Shown: positions 1-8,259 of the stretch, in pieces
Layout of the letters: every line of letters starts with the position of its first letter
Position numbering within the stretch: position 1 is the stretch's first letter
Notes under the pieces: model-generated
Database searches by the model: none
What the model saw: only the letters and a program-made list of their open reading frames with translations
Told to the model about the DNA's origin: nothing
Position numbers and translations under genes: made by a program
NCBI RefSeq assembly: GCF_009177095.1
Contig: NZ_AP021861.1
Coordinates: 2,958,501-3,022,500, forward strand
Reading direction: 5' to 3'
Length of the DNA stretch: 64,000 nucleotides
Source of the DNA: Lacipirellula parvula
GTDB lineage: Bacteria; Planctomycetota; Planctomycetia; Pirellulales; Lacipirellulaceae

Positions 1-138
1 GTGAACGATTTGCTGCATTGCACTCGCGATGACTTGCTCAGCATTTCGAACTTCGGCGAGAAGACGTTGGAAGAGGTTTACAAGTCGCTGGAGAAGATCG
101 GCTTCTGCCGTCCGGTTCGCCCGGGTCGGCCTCGCTAG
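1..138 (+). CDS. RNA polymerase alpha C-terminal-like domain protein, 3' end only
   Basis: The frame is open from base 1 to a TAG at 136-138 and encodes 45 residues. The stretch LLHCTRDDLLSISNFGEKTL resembles the helix-hairpin-helix alpha-CTD of RNA polymerase subunit alpha, where a DLL...NFG...SL pattern precedes an E(I/V)...L..(I/M)G end. The tail GFCRPVRPGRPR is basic. This could be true rpoA or one of the planctomycete proteins that carry an alpha-CTD on another scaffold; the missing 5' part would decide. The gene is followed 40 bp later by a long palindromic repeat. Confidence 0.65.
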   Translation: MNDLLHCTRDDLLSISNFGEKTLEEVYKSLEKIGFCRPVRPGRPR

Positions 139-178
139 TTGCTGATCGCTGGTCATTGACCGCAGCGTTGGTTCTTTG

Positions 179-328
179 AATGCGGGGAGGTTGGCCACGA
201 AACACACGAAAAGACACGAAACAAAGAATTGAGTTAGTGGGGGAGAACGTTCTTTAGCTTCTCTCTGTTCCCAGTTTTTTCTTTCGTGTCATTTCGTGTG
301 TTTCGTGGTTAAAAATCTCCCCGCATTT
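179..328. repeat. Palindromic intergenic repeat, CACGAAA family, copy 1
   Basis: The outer arms are AATGCGGGGAG at 179-189 and CTCCCCGCATT at 317-327. Inside them, ccacgaaacacacgaaa (195-211) is the exact reverse complement of tttcgtgtgtttcgtgg (292-308). A T-run follows the right arm, so it could end transcription from the gene at 1-138. Copies 2 and 3 share the arms but have unrelated centres. Confidence 0.85.
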
Positions 329-974
329 TTTAATGGCTCAAAGGCAACCGCCAAGGACTCCAAGGACAGGGAATGCAGGTAGTAGTCGCAGCGCCGCTAT
401 CAACGCAGCAGTGCGTTTGGTAGAGGGTTTCGAATTGATTGGCGTTTATCTGCGTTCATCGGCGGTTCCATTTCTTTTCCCGATTCCCCTCCGCGAATCG
501 AACACGCCGGGCGTGTGGTTCGTACGGGGCGGTGTGCGCGGGCGGCTGATTTGAGTGCTGTCTGAGTGCAACGCGCCCAGGGGGGCCGCGTTGCGTTTTG
601 GCAACATCGCCGCCAATTGGGTCCCTTTTCGGGCCTCTTCTCGCCAGGATGGCGTCGCGGCGCAGCGGGGCAAGCTACGCTTTCACCAATGAGCGGCCGA
701 TCGGCTGCCGGCATGCGGGTTGCTCTGTTTGCGGGGGCGTTCACGAGAATTCAATGAATTCGCGATGGCGCCGCTGGCAGATGGAGATGAATTTCGCGGT
801 TGGCGTCGAGCGCCGTGCAAGCTTTTCCCAGAGCGCAGATTCTCCCCAGAATGTATTGACGACCAAATGGCGCGGCGGGAACGAATAATCGTTGCCAACG
901 GGCCGGTCGGCAGAGTAAAGATGAAGGTTGGGGGATCAACTCTCCTCGTACACTTTTGCGAGAAGGCAGAAATC
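329..974. other. Intergenic region without a supported gene
   Basis: About 650 bases with several short open frames, none with a convincing start site or protein-like composition. Two phrases related to other repeats are seen: ccgccaaggactccaagga near 350-368, and gcgttcatcggcggttcc near 453-470 (compare 63.1-63.3 kb). These look like decayed repeat copies. The frame of the next gene is open back to 720, but its signal peptide places the start at 975. Confidence 0.5.
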
Positions 975-2126
975 ATGACTCGTTTGTCTTTAGCCATGTG
1001 GAGCCTCGCCGCGACGCTCGTCGTCGGGGCGACTGCCGTGGAACCAGTGCGAGCTCAGTGCTCGACGTGCGGAACGCAAACCGTGTTTTCGCCCGTGATC
1101 GCGCAGCCACAGCAGGTCGTGGCGTTTTCTCCCGTCGTTTCGACGCCTGTGATGTCGACCCCGGTCGTCGTCGCTCAGCCGGCGCGGACTGGTTGGTATC
1201 CAGGCCGGATGCTCGACAACATGCGGATGAACCACTGGGCGCGGCACTCGGGCTGGGGAACCACGGCCGTTCCGGTTGGAGTTCCGACGGTGCAGACCGT
1301 TAACTTCGCGCCGACGCCTGTCGTCCAAACCGTGGGCTTCGCTCCAACGGCGACCGTGCAGACGGTGAACTTTGCCCCATCCGCATCGTTTGTCACGCCG
1401 TTCGCGCCGATGCAGCGGACGGTCGTCGGTTTCGCGCCGATGGCGACGACGGTGTTTAGCCCTGCGGTAATCGAACCGGTAATGACCGCGAGCCCTTGCT
1501 CGTCGTGTGCGGCCGCGGCGCCGTGCTCGGCGTGTGCCGGCGGGACGACGGTGGTGGAACAGGCGGCGTACACGTCGCCGGTGACGACGGTTGTTCCCGA
1601 GAGCGGCTGCTCGTCGTGTGCGGCGGCAACGACTAGTGTTCCTGCGGTCCAATATGTGACGCCGGGTTCCGTGCCGACGCCTGCTGGTCCGCCGCCGTCG
1701 GCGATCAGCGCTGGTCCAGAGACGCCGCAGCCGTCGTTGGCTCCGAATGAAGGGGCTCCTGCTGCTGGATCGCAAAACTATGGCGCCCAGTATCCTGGCA
1801 CGAAGGTTGACGGAACCACCAACGGCACGCCCGCTGCGACGCCGGAAGCGAAGACGGAGGCTGAGAAGAGCGTGATCGAACCGAAGCCGATGGGCGACGC
1901 GGACCCTGCCGGCGATAGTGCGACGTTCCAAGCCCCGCCATTGCTGGGCCCGCAGAACAACCCGACCGCCAATCGGCCGACCGTCGACATCCACGACGCG
2001 GTCTACCGCCAACCGGCCCGTAAGGCGAACGTCAACACGACGACCGTCGCCAAGCCGGCGACCCCCGTGAGCACCGGCTCGGCTCCGCAAACGGACGCCT
2101 ACGGTTGGTATCCGGTGGCTGAGTAA
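975..2126 (+). CDS. Secreted protein with FAP repeats and Cys-Ser-Cys clusters
   Basis: 383 residues. The start at 975 is chosen because it begins a clean signal peptide (MTRLSLAMWSLAATLVVGA, cleavage near VRAQ) and has AAGGCAG upstream. The first half holds imperfect repeats of the type VQTVxFAPT (about four copies) and later TVVGFAPM. The middle has CSTC, CSSC and CSAC clusters, and the second half is proline/alanine/glutamate-rich and probably disordered. The end, GWYPVAE, echoes GWYPGRM near residue 75. No enzyme signature is visible. It is probably a cell-surface or periplasmic protein; similar low-complexity exported proteins are common in Pirellulales. A strong hairpin follows at 2160. 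Confidence 0.75.
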   Translation: MTRLSLAMWSLAATLVVGATAVEPVRAQCSTCGTQTVFSPVIAQPQQVVAFSPVVSTPVMSTPVVVAQPARTGWYPGRMLDNMRMNHWARHSGWGTTAVPVGVPTVQTVNFAPTPVVQTVGFAPTATVQTVNFAPSASFVTPFAPMQRTVVGFAPMATTVFSPAVIEPVMTASPCSSCAAAAPCSACAGGTTVVEQAAYTSPVTTVVPESGCSSCAAATTSVPAVQYVTPGSVPTPAGPPPSAISAGPETPQPSLAPNEGAPAAGSQNYGAQYPGTKVDGTTNGTPAATPEAKTEAEKSVIEPKPMGDADPAGDSATFQAPPLLGPQNNPTANRPTVDIHDAVYRQPARKANVNTTTVAKPATPVSTGSAPQTDAYGWYPVAE

Positions 2127-2159
2127 TCGACGGTGAGAACCGTCACTTGATCGACCCGG

Positions 2160-2194
2160 ACGCCCCCCTGGTAATTGCTCGGGGGGCGTTTTTA
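2160..2194 (+). terminator. Rho-independent terminator
   Basis: The arms ACGCCCCC and GGGGGCGT flank a loop of about 12 bases and are followed by TTTTTA. It lies 34 bases after the stop of the secreted protein gene. Confidence 0.85.
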
Positions 2195-2336
2195 TGCGCC
2201 GCAATGATGGGAACCGGCGGCGAGTGCTTCGTATCAGGTGTCGCTTGCTAGCTCTGCGTCGGTTACGATACGACGATGCGCATCCACGGCGGGCGTCATC
2301 CGTCGACAACTCATTAAATTTGGAAAGGACCTTCCG

Positions 2337-2450
2337 ATGGCAAACAAAGACCAGTCGAACAAGAAGGCGAAGACCAATCAGCCGAAGCTGACGACCAAGC
2401 AAAAGAAAGAAAAGAAGGCGGCGAAGGCTGCCAAGGGCGATCGCAGCTAG
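2337..2450 (+). CDS. Very small lysine-rich protein (37 aa)
   Basis: The ATG at 2337 is preceded at good spacing by GGAAAGGAC. The 37-residue product is highly basic, with a KKAKTNQPKLTTKQKKEKK core and AAKAAKGDRS end, no hydrophobic core and no cysteine. It is probably natively unfolded and may bind nucleic acid or ribosomes. The frame runs upstream to 2238, but the strong ribosome binding site fixes the start. A hairpin at 2486-2513 ends the unit. No named family was recognised. Confidence 0.65.
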   Translation: MANKDQSNKKAKTNQPKLTTKQKKEKKAAKAAKGDRS

Positions 2451-2485
2451 CGACGCCTAGCGTCCGCTCAGTTCGCAGAACTTGC

Positions 2486-2513
2486 AGGGGCCGTCGCCAG
2501 CGCGACGGCCCTT
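2486..2513 (+). terminator. Hairpin, probable terminator
   Basis: GGGCCGTCG at 2488-2496 pairs with CGACGGCCC at 2503-2511 across a 6-base loop. The T tract is weak (cttgtcgtt). It lies 36 bases after the small basic protein. Confidence 0.6.
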
Positions 2514-2546
2514 GTCGTTGATGCGTGATTGCTCGCTTCGGTTGCG

Positions 2547-2870
2547 CTAGGTCGCGATGGCGGCGTTGTCGTTTGCGGCCGGCGGTTCGAAAACTTCGCC
2601 GCGGGCAGTCGCGGCGGCGGCCTTCATCAGTTGCAAGGCTTCGCATTCGCCGATCTGACGGGAGACCATCGAGGCGACTTCATCGAGTTCGCGAGCGACT
2701 TCTTCGCCTACTCGTTCGCCCTGGGCTACCGAGTCGGCGATCAGTACGCCATTCGCAATGTAGCGGGCGTCTTGTTCCTTGCGGCAGGTGTGCCATTGGT
2801 CGCCGCTTAGTAGGACTTGCCATCCGACGGTGGCGACGTTGCGAATCGTGACGGCAGGTTCACTCGGCAT
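2547..2870 (-). CDS. Conserved hypothetical protein, 107 aa
   Basis: Starts at 2870 with GGAG 5 bases upstream. It has no signal peptide or membrane segment. The N-terminal third (VTIRNVATVGWQVLLSGDQWHTC) looks like a beta-rich segment, followed by an acidic helical part (GERVGEEVARELDEVASMVS). It stands alone, divergent from polX. No function is proposed. Confidence 0.6.
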   Translation of the reverse strand: MPSEPAVTIRNVATVGWQVLLSGDQWHTCRKEQDARYIANGVLIADSVAQGERVGEEVARELDEVASMVSRQIGECEALQLMKAAAATARGEVFEPPAANDNAAIAT

Positions 2871-3040
2871 GAAAACTCCGGAGGGGCAGCTTAATAGGTA
2901 GCCTCATCGTGACGTTGTGACGCGGGAATAGCAAGCGAGGCTGGTTGGCCGCTCGGTCTTGCTCTGCGCGAATCAGAGTGCTCATGCCGGCAGGCAAGCG
3001 CCCCTGGCCCCGGGCTGCCGACCTCTTCTAAACTGGTAGC

Positions 3041-4774
3041 ATGACGAACCAAGAAATTGCCGCCGTGTTTGAGCAGATCGCCGATCTGCTGGAGTACCAG
3101 AGCGCCAACCCGTTTCGCGTACGGGCCTACCGCAACGGGGCGAAGAAGATCAGCGAGCTGGCGGAGCCGCTGGCCGCGATCGTGGCCGATTCTGGGCGGT
3201 CGCTGACCGACCTCGACGGCATCGGCAAAGATCTGGCGGAGAAGATCGAAACGCTGCTCGCGACCGGCACGCTGCCGCTGCTGGAGGAACTGCAGGAAGC
3301 CATTCCGGCCGGCGTGCTGACGCTGGCGCGCATCCCCGGCGTCGGGCCGAAGAAGGCGGCGGCACTGCACAAGGAGCTGGGGATCAGCTCGCTGCAGGAA
3401 CTGCGGCTCGCCTGCGAGCAGCAGCGCATTCGCGGGCTGAAGGGCTTTGGCGCCAAGACCGAAGAGACGATCCTCAAAGGGCTGTCGATCGCGGAAGAGG
3501 CGGCGGTGCGCGTGCGGTGGGCCGACGCCGAGCAGATCGTCGACGAGTTGCTCGACCACATGCGGAGCGAGCCGGCGATCAAGCAAATGGAGATCGCTGG
3601 CAGCTACCGTCGCGGTCGCGACACGATCGGCGATCTCGATTTGCTCGTCGACGCCACCGATGTGACGGCGGTGATGGACCGCTTTGGATCGTTCGCTCAG
3701 GTGGGCGAGACAATCGCTCGCGGCGAAACGAAGATGGCCGTGCGGCTCAAGTCGGGGCTGCAGGTTGATCTGCGGGTGGTGCCGGCCGAGTCGTTCGGGG
3801 CGGCGCTCCAGTATTTCACCGGGTCGAAAGACCACAACGTCGTCATGCGCGGCCGTGCGAAGCAGCAGGGGCTGAAGGTCAGCGACTGGGGCGTTTTTCG
3901 CGTCGCCGACGACGGCAGCGAAACTTACATCGCCGGGCGGAACGAAGAAGAGGTTTACGCGGCGATTGGGTTGCCGTGGTTTCCGCCGGAGATGCGCGAG
4001 GCCCGCGAAGAATACAACTGGGCGGCGGCGGGCGAGTTGCCGACGCTGGTGACGCTCGAAGATATTCGCGGCGACCTCCACATGCACACGACCGCGAGCG
4101 ACGGTCACGACTCGATCGAAGACATGGTCGCCGCGGCGCTGGCGCGAGGGCTCAGTTACATCGCGATTACCGATCACTCGAAGCGGGTGTCGATGGCCCA
4201 CGGGCTCGACGGCGAGCGGCTTCGGCGGCAGTGGCTGGAAGTCGACCAGGTGAATCGGCAGACCGAGGGGATTGAAGTCCTCAAGGGGATCGAGTGTGAC
4301 ATCCTCGAAAAAGGGGGCATGGATCTGCCCGACGACGTGCTGGCCGAGGCCGACTGGGTGATCGCGAGCGTTCACTACGGGCAGAACCAATCGCGGCAGC
4401 AGATTACCGAGCGGATTTTGGAAGCGCTCGAGAACCCGCACGTCGATATGCTGGCCCATCCGACGGGGCGGCTGATCAATCGCCGCGATCCGTACGAGGT
4501 CGATCTCGACCAGGTGATGGCGGCGGCCGTGAAGCATCGCAAGCTGCTGGAGCTCAATGCGAATCCGGCGCGGCTCGATTTGAACGACATCTATTGCGCA
4601 GCAGCGAAGCGGCTGGGCATTCCGATCGTCATCAACACCGACGCCCACACGACTGATGGGATGGAGGTGATGCGGTTCGGCATCCTGCAGGCGCGGCGCG
4701 GCGGGCTGACGGCGGCCGATGTGGCGAATACGCGGCCGTGGGCGGAGTTCAAGAAACTGATCGGCGGCTCGTGA
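3041..4774 (+). CDS. polX: DNA polymerase X family protein with PHP domain
   Basis: 577 residues, the usual length for bacterial PolX. From the N-terminus: an 8-kDa-like helical domain with two helix-hairpin-helix elements (GIGKDLAEKI near 68 and IPGVGPKKAAALH near 100), a nucleotidyltransferase palm with GSYRRGRDTIGDLDLLVD near 188-205 supplying the metal-binding aspartates, then a C-terminal PHP domain starting DLHMHTTASDGH near 346 with further metal ligands in AITDHSK, GIECDIL, ASVHYG, LAHPTG and NTDAH. Family members fill short gaps in base-excision repair and have PHP-dependent 3'-5' exonuclease and AP-site activity. All expected motifs are present. Its stop codon touches a long palindromic repeat, across which it converges with the YggU-like gene. 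Confidence 0.95.
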   Translation: MTNQEIAAVFEQIADLLEYQSANPFRVRAYRNGAKKISELAEPLAAIVADSGRSLTDLDGIGKDLAEKIETLLATGTLPLLEELQEAIPAGVLTLARIPGVGPKKAAALHKELGISSLQELRLACEQQRIRGLKGFGAKTEETILKGLSIAEEAAVRVRWADAEQIVDELLDHMRSEPAIKQMEIAGSYRRGRDTIGDLDLLVDATDVTAVMDRFGSFAQVGETIARGETKMAVRLKSGLQVDLRVVPAESFGAALQYFTGSKDHNVVMRGRAKQQGLKVSDWGVFRVADDGSETYIAGRNEEEVYAAIGLPWFPPEMREAREEYNWAAAGELPTLVTLEDIRGDLHMHTTASDGHDSIEDMVAAALARGLSYIAITDHSKRVSMAHGLDGERLRRQWLEVDQVNRQTEGIEVLKGIECDILEKGGMDLPDDVLAEADWVIASVHYGQNQSRQQITERILEALENPHVDMLAHPTGRLINRRDPYEVDLDQVMAAAVKHRKLLELNANPARLDLNDIYCAAAKRLGIPIVINTDAHTTDGMEVMRFGILQARRGGLTAADVANTRPWAEFKKLIGGS

Positions 4775-4956
4775 ATGCGGGGAGATTAACCACGAAACAG
4801 ACGAAAGGAACGAAAAGGGAATAATACAGGCCCGCGAATCACGCGAATCGGCGCGAATTAATAAAAGCGAGATCACTAAAAACTCATTCGCGCCGATTCG
4901 CGGGCTGCTTTTTCTTAATTTCTCTTTCGTTCTTTTCGTCTGTTTCGTGGTTAAAA
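4774..4956. repeat. Palindromic intergenic repeat, CACGAAA family, copy 2
   Basis: It begins at the polX stop with AATGCGGGGAGATTAACC. The arms ccacgaaacagacgaaa (4790-4806) and tttcgtctgtttcgtgg (4934-4950) are exact reverse complements. Both arms differ from copies 1 and 3 at the same site (CAG/CTG instead of CAC/GTG), a compensating change. Inside lies a second palindrome made of CGCGAATCGGCGCGAAT (from 4843) and ATTCGCGCCGATTCGCG (from 4886). Confidence 0.85.
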
Positions 4957-4968
4957 AGCGTAGCACGT

Positions 4969-5268
4969 TCAAGCAAGAGCCTTCGCAAGCAATTCTTCGG
5001 CAACGGCGAGATCGATGCCCGTGATAAGGAATCGCTTCTGCGAATTTGTGGGGCTGCTGATTAGTTCAATTTGCGACTTGGCGGCACCGAACGCCTCGGC
5101 CAACAGCGCGATGATCGCTTCGTTGGCTTTGCCTTTCTCCGGCGCGGCAGTAACGTCGACGCGGAGGGCGTCGGCGTGGATGCCGGCGAAGCCGTTGCGG
5201 CGGGCGCTGGGGCGGGCCTTCATGCGGATGACGACGCCCGACGGATGGGGTTCGATTGGCGAGGCCAT
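4969..5268 (-). CDS. DUF167 / YggU family protein
   Basis: 99 residues, the family's usual size. The core pattern is visible: IRMKARPSARRNGFAG, then LRVDVTAAPEKGKANEAI and the C-terminal SxKxxLI-like part (SPTNSQKRFLI). The family has an alpha/beta fold and no settled biochemical role. The gene lies 3 bases downstream of the yggS-like gene, so the two are cotranscribed, an arrangement common in bacteria. The gene converges with polX across repeat copy 2. Confidence 0.88.
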   Translation of the reverse strand: MASPIEPHPSGVVIRMKARPSARRNGFAGIHADALRVDVTAAPEKGKANEAIIALLAEAFGAAKSQIELISSPTNSQKRFLITGIDLAVAEELLAKALA

Positions 5269-5271
5269 ATG

Positions 5272-5976
5272 CTACAACACGCCGTCGAAGAGTGACGAAC
5301 CGATGCGGACGATCGTGGCGCCCTCGGCGATCGCCGCGGGGAAGTCGCCGCTCATGCCCATCGAGAGTTCGGTGAGCATGACGTTTGGCGGGGCGTTTGG
5401 TGCGAGTTCGTCGCGCAGCCGCCGCAGCGAGGCGAAGTTGGCTCGCGCGGTGATTTCATCGCCGTCGAGGGCGGCCATCGTCATCATGCCGGCGATCGAG
5501 AGGCGACTGTAGTTCGCGAGCGTTGGCAATAGCCGGCGGACTTCTTCGGGCGCGAAGCCTTGTTTCGCCGTGTCGCCAGAGCAGTTCACTTCGAGGAGCA
5601 ACTGCGGCGCGAGATTCGCGGCGGCCGCTTCTTCATCGAGCGCGGCGAGAAGCCGTGCGCTATCGACGCTGTGGATGAGCGAGGCGAGCGGCAGCGTGCG
5701 GCGGATCTTGTTGCGCTGCAATCGGCCGATGAGGTGCCATTCGACGCCTGCCAGGCTGGGGGCTTCGGCCTTCTCCCATAATTGTTGCGGTCGGGCTTCG
5801 CCGAGTGAGCGGCAGCCGGCTTGCACCAATAGCGCGGCGGTGTCGGCGTCGACGTATTTTGAGACGGCGACGAGTTTGATCTCGCCGGAGTCGCGACCTG
5901 CCGCGCGGGCTGCCACACCGATTTCATCCCGCACGCGAGCGACGTTGTCGGCGATCAACTGTTGGGCGGTGGGCAT
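5272..5976 (-). CDS. YggS/PLPBP family pyridoxal 5'-phosphate homeostasis protein
   Basis: 234 residues. A single alpha/beta barrel of the alanine-racemase-like fold binds PLP by a Schiff base to the lysine in KLVAVSKYVDAD near residue 40. Other family marks are GEARPQQLWEKAE, WHLIGRLQRNK (the phosphate-binding side of the barrel), VNCSGDTAKQGF, AGMMTMA and ELSMGMSGDFPAAI near the C-terminus. The family buffers free PLP and influences amino-acid pools; it has no known catalytic turnover. It heads a two-gene unit with the YggU-like gene. Confidence 0.93.
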   Translation of the reverse strand: MPTAQQLIADNVARVRDEIGVAARAAGRDSGEIKLVAVSKYVDADTAALLVQAGCRSLGEARPQQLWEKAEAPSLAGVEWHLIGRLQRNKIRRTLPLASLIHSVDSARLLAALDEEAAAANLAPQLLLEVNCSGDTAKQGFAPEEVRRLLPTLANYSRLSIAGMMTMAALDGDEITARANFASLRRLRDELAPNAPPNVMLTELSMGMSGDFPAAIAEGATIVRIGSSLFDGVL

Positions 5977-6015
5977 GGGCGTGCGAAGAGAGAATGCAGA
6001 TTTCCTGAAAATGAC

Positions 6016-6087
6016 GAATGACGAAATCCGAATGACGAATGAAATACAATTCGGCTTCGAGTATTCGTCATTCGGATTTCGTCATTC
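6016..6087. repeat. 25-bp perfect inverted repeat (GACGAATGACGAAA class)
   Basis: Bases 6016-6040 and 6063-6087 are exact reverse complements, separated by 22 bases. The phrase is gaatgacgaaat followed by ccgaatgacgaat. It lies 6 bases past the stop codon of the minus-strand gene that ends at 6094, the same post-stop position as the other palindromes in this window. Confidence 0.88.
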
Positions 6088-6093
6088 ACCGCC

Positions 6094-7977
6094 TTAGCCT
6101 TCGATCTCCATCAACTCTTCGACCTCGCCGTCGGGAGCGGCGAAGCGGGCGATGTAGCATTCCGACGAGGTGTTCTGCCCCATGAAGGTGCGATTCCCGC
6201 GCTGGCCTTGCGAGCGATAGAACACCCACTGATCGGGGCCCGACTGGACGCGGTAGCTAACGGCGACGTCGGTCGTTTGGATGGCGAGCGCCTGGGCGAC
6301 CGTCAGTTGCCGCCACGTGGAAGCTTCGGTCGAACGCTTCGAGCGAAGGTCGATGAACAACGGGCAAGCGACGCTGCGGCCGACGACTTTCTGCGTGAGC
6401 CGCAACGAGTTCCCTTCGGCGGTAAGCTCGCCGACGCGGGGGTCGATCCGCCACTCGGGCAAGGCGAGCGGCATCACGCGGGCGAGCGGCTTGCCGTCGA
6501 CGAGCAGCGCGTCGCGGGTTTCGCCTTCGCCGCAGAAGAGGACGGCGTTGCCGAGCGGCAGCTGCCAGGTGTGTTCGAGCGTTGCTTCGCTTCCGCCGTA
6601 GAAGTTATCGCAGAGGTAGAGAAAACCATCGCGGCGGGCGAGCAAAATCTGGCGGTCGATGCGGGCGCCGTCGGCGAGGAACCGCGTGAGCTCCATGTAG
6701 TCGACGTCGACGTCGTTGAACCAGCACGTTTCTTCCCAGTCGCCGTCGGCGGCCACGGGGACGCCGTCGATCAGCGATTCGGTCGTCCAATCGCCGCCGA
6801 GCAGCCGGCGGCCTTCGGCCCAGGCCTCCAGGCGAACATTGTCGCCTGAGTAGTCGACGCCGACGACCTCGTTCTCGGACGACCAACCGGTGCGGAGCAG
6901 GGCGAGGCGGGACCAATCACACTGGTAGGGCGCCTCGGGCGTCTTGCCCGACTCATCGAGATCTTTCGCGACGAACTTCTTGCCGAGCAGTTCGCGAGCG
7001 GCCGCGACGTCCTTCTTCTTGCCGGCGAGTTGCAGCGCGGCGTGAAGAAAATCGGGCTGCCAGGCGTCGCTGGTCGGGCGAAGGATTTCGGCGCCGGTCG
7101 GCGCGGTCCAGCGGAGGGCGTTCCGCACGAGGTGGCGATACTGGCGCGTTCCTTCGGCGGTGAAGGGGCGCTGCTTGTCTGCGGCGGCGATTGCCGCGCA
7201 CCGCGTCCAGCTGGCGAGCAGCGGACGGAGTAGGCCGAGACGCTGGCCATGCGGCAGGCCCTCGCCGTTGTGGAGTTCGACCAACCCCTCGCTCAGTCGT
7301 TCGCGCGCCTCGGCACGCAGAGCGTGGAGCGGTTTCATCTCGTCGAGGATGTACGACAGCGTCAGCGGCAACTCGCCGGCGAGCAGCTGTTGAGCCAGGA
7401 CTTGCGGGTCGGCGGCCTCGGGGTTCCAGGCTTGAGCGTGGCGGGCGAGATCGGTCAGGAAGTCGACGAGCTTCCACCCAAGTTCGGCCGGCAACGCTCC
7501 GCCGACGGCGCCGAGCAGGTGAGCGGCGGCCAGGGCGCCGAGCGCAAGTTGCGGATCGGCGGCGGCCCGCTTTGATTCGGCCAACCAGTCGCTGAGCGCG
7601 GCTTGGAGTTCCTTATTCTTCTTGCTCTTCGCGAACTTGGCAGCGTCGGCCGGGGCGGTAGCGGCGGCGAGCAGGTCGAGCAGCCGTTGTGTCGTGCCGC
7701 TGGGGCTCGCGACGATGGGCGCCCACTGCAACGGCTTGGCATTGCTGTTGAGCTTGGCGCCAAACGTGGAGCGGGCGGCGCGTTCGGCCCAGTAGAGCTG
7801 CCACGCTTCGTGGGCGGGGTGCTTGCCCTTCTTCAAGACGGCGGGCGCCGAGCTGCGCCAAAAGCCGCTGCGCGTGGCGGCTTGCGAAGGGGGCGTGTCG
7901 AGCTTGCCGTTGCTGCGGGCGGAGGCATCGGGGTGGCGGAGGCCGGCTTCGGCGGTGGGGTCGAACGTGGTGGACAT
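6094..7977 (-). CDS. Large conserved protein, possibly heparinase II/III-like
   Basis: 627 residues from the ATG at 7977 (MSTTFDPTAEAGLRH), which has a GGAG 14 bases upstream; the frame is open to a GTG at 8094, so a longer form is possible. No signal peptide. The N-terminal two thirds are helix-rich (PLHALRAEARERLSEGL, LRWTAPTGAEIL), and the C-terminal third is beta-rich (VGVDYSGDNVRLEAWAEGRR, ARRDGFLYLCDNFYGG, WQLPLG). An alpha-toroid followed by a beta-sandwich is the layout of heparinase II/III-like lyases, but I see no catalytic residues that would prove it. Treat it as a planctomycete conserved protein of unknown function. Confidence 0.6.
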   Translation of the reverse strand: MSTTFDPTAEAGLRHPDASARSNGKLDTPPSQAATRSGFWRSSAPAVLKKGKHPAHEAWQLYWAERAARSTFGAKLNSNAKPLQWAPIVASPSGTTQRLLDLLAAATAPADAAKFAKSKKNKELQAALSDWLAESKRAAADPQLALGALAAAHLLGAVGGALPAELGWKLVDFLTDLARHAQAWNPEAADPQVLAQQLLAGELPLTLSYILDEMKPLHALRAEARERLSEGLVELHNGEGLPHGQRLGLLRPLLASWTRCAAIAAADKQRPFTAEGTRQYRHLVRNALRWTAPTGAEILRPTSDAWQPDFLHAALQLAGKKKDVAAARELLGKKFVAKDLDESGKTPEAPYQCDWSRLALLRTGWSSENEVVGVDYSGDNVRLEAWAEGRRLLGGDWTTESLIDGVPVAADGDWEETCWFNDVDVDYMELTRFLADGARIDRQILLARRDGFLYLCDNFYGGSEATLEHTWQLPLGNAVLFCGEGETRDALLVDGKPLARVMPLALPEWRIDPRVGELTAEGNSLRLTQKVVGRSVACPLFIDLRSKRSTEASTWRQLTVAQALAIQTTDVAVSYRVQSGPDQWVFYRSQGQRGNRTFMGQNTSSECYIARFAAPDGEVEELMEIEG

Positions 7978-8259
7978 ACGGCGAGAGCGCTCCGCGACGG
8001 TGCTGGGTGTGCTTCCTGGCTCGAACGGCAGACTGGCCGGCATTGTACGGGGTTTAGGGAAGAGAATCACGGGGCGCCGGCGGGGAATTTCCACAGGTTG
8101 CTGAGCGGGGATTTACCGGCTGAGTATGAAGGCGTCGCGTGGCGAGATGCTGCTTGCCGCGGTCGCTAAGATGGGCGGCGACTTCTAGAATGAGCAATGT
8201 AAATCGCCCGCACTGCTGGCGAAGGATCTCAGCCCGCCAAACGTAGGAAACGACGGATC

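Noticed and set aside
2891-4972. A 693-codon frame on the minus strand
   Set aside because: It is antisense to polX, which has all family motifs; the antisense product is Arg/His/Leu-rich with no domain, as expected from GC-rich shadow frames.
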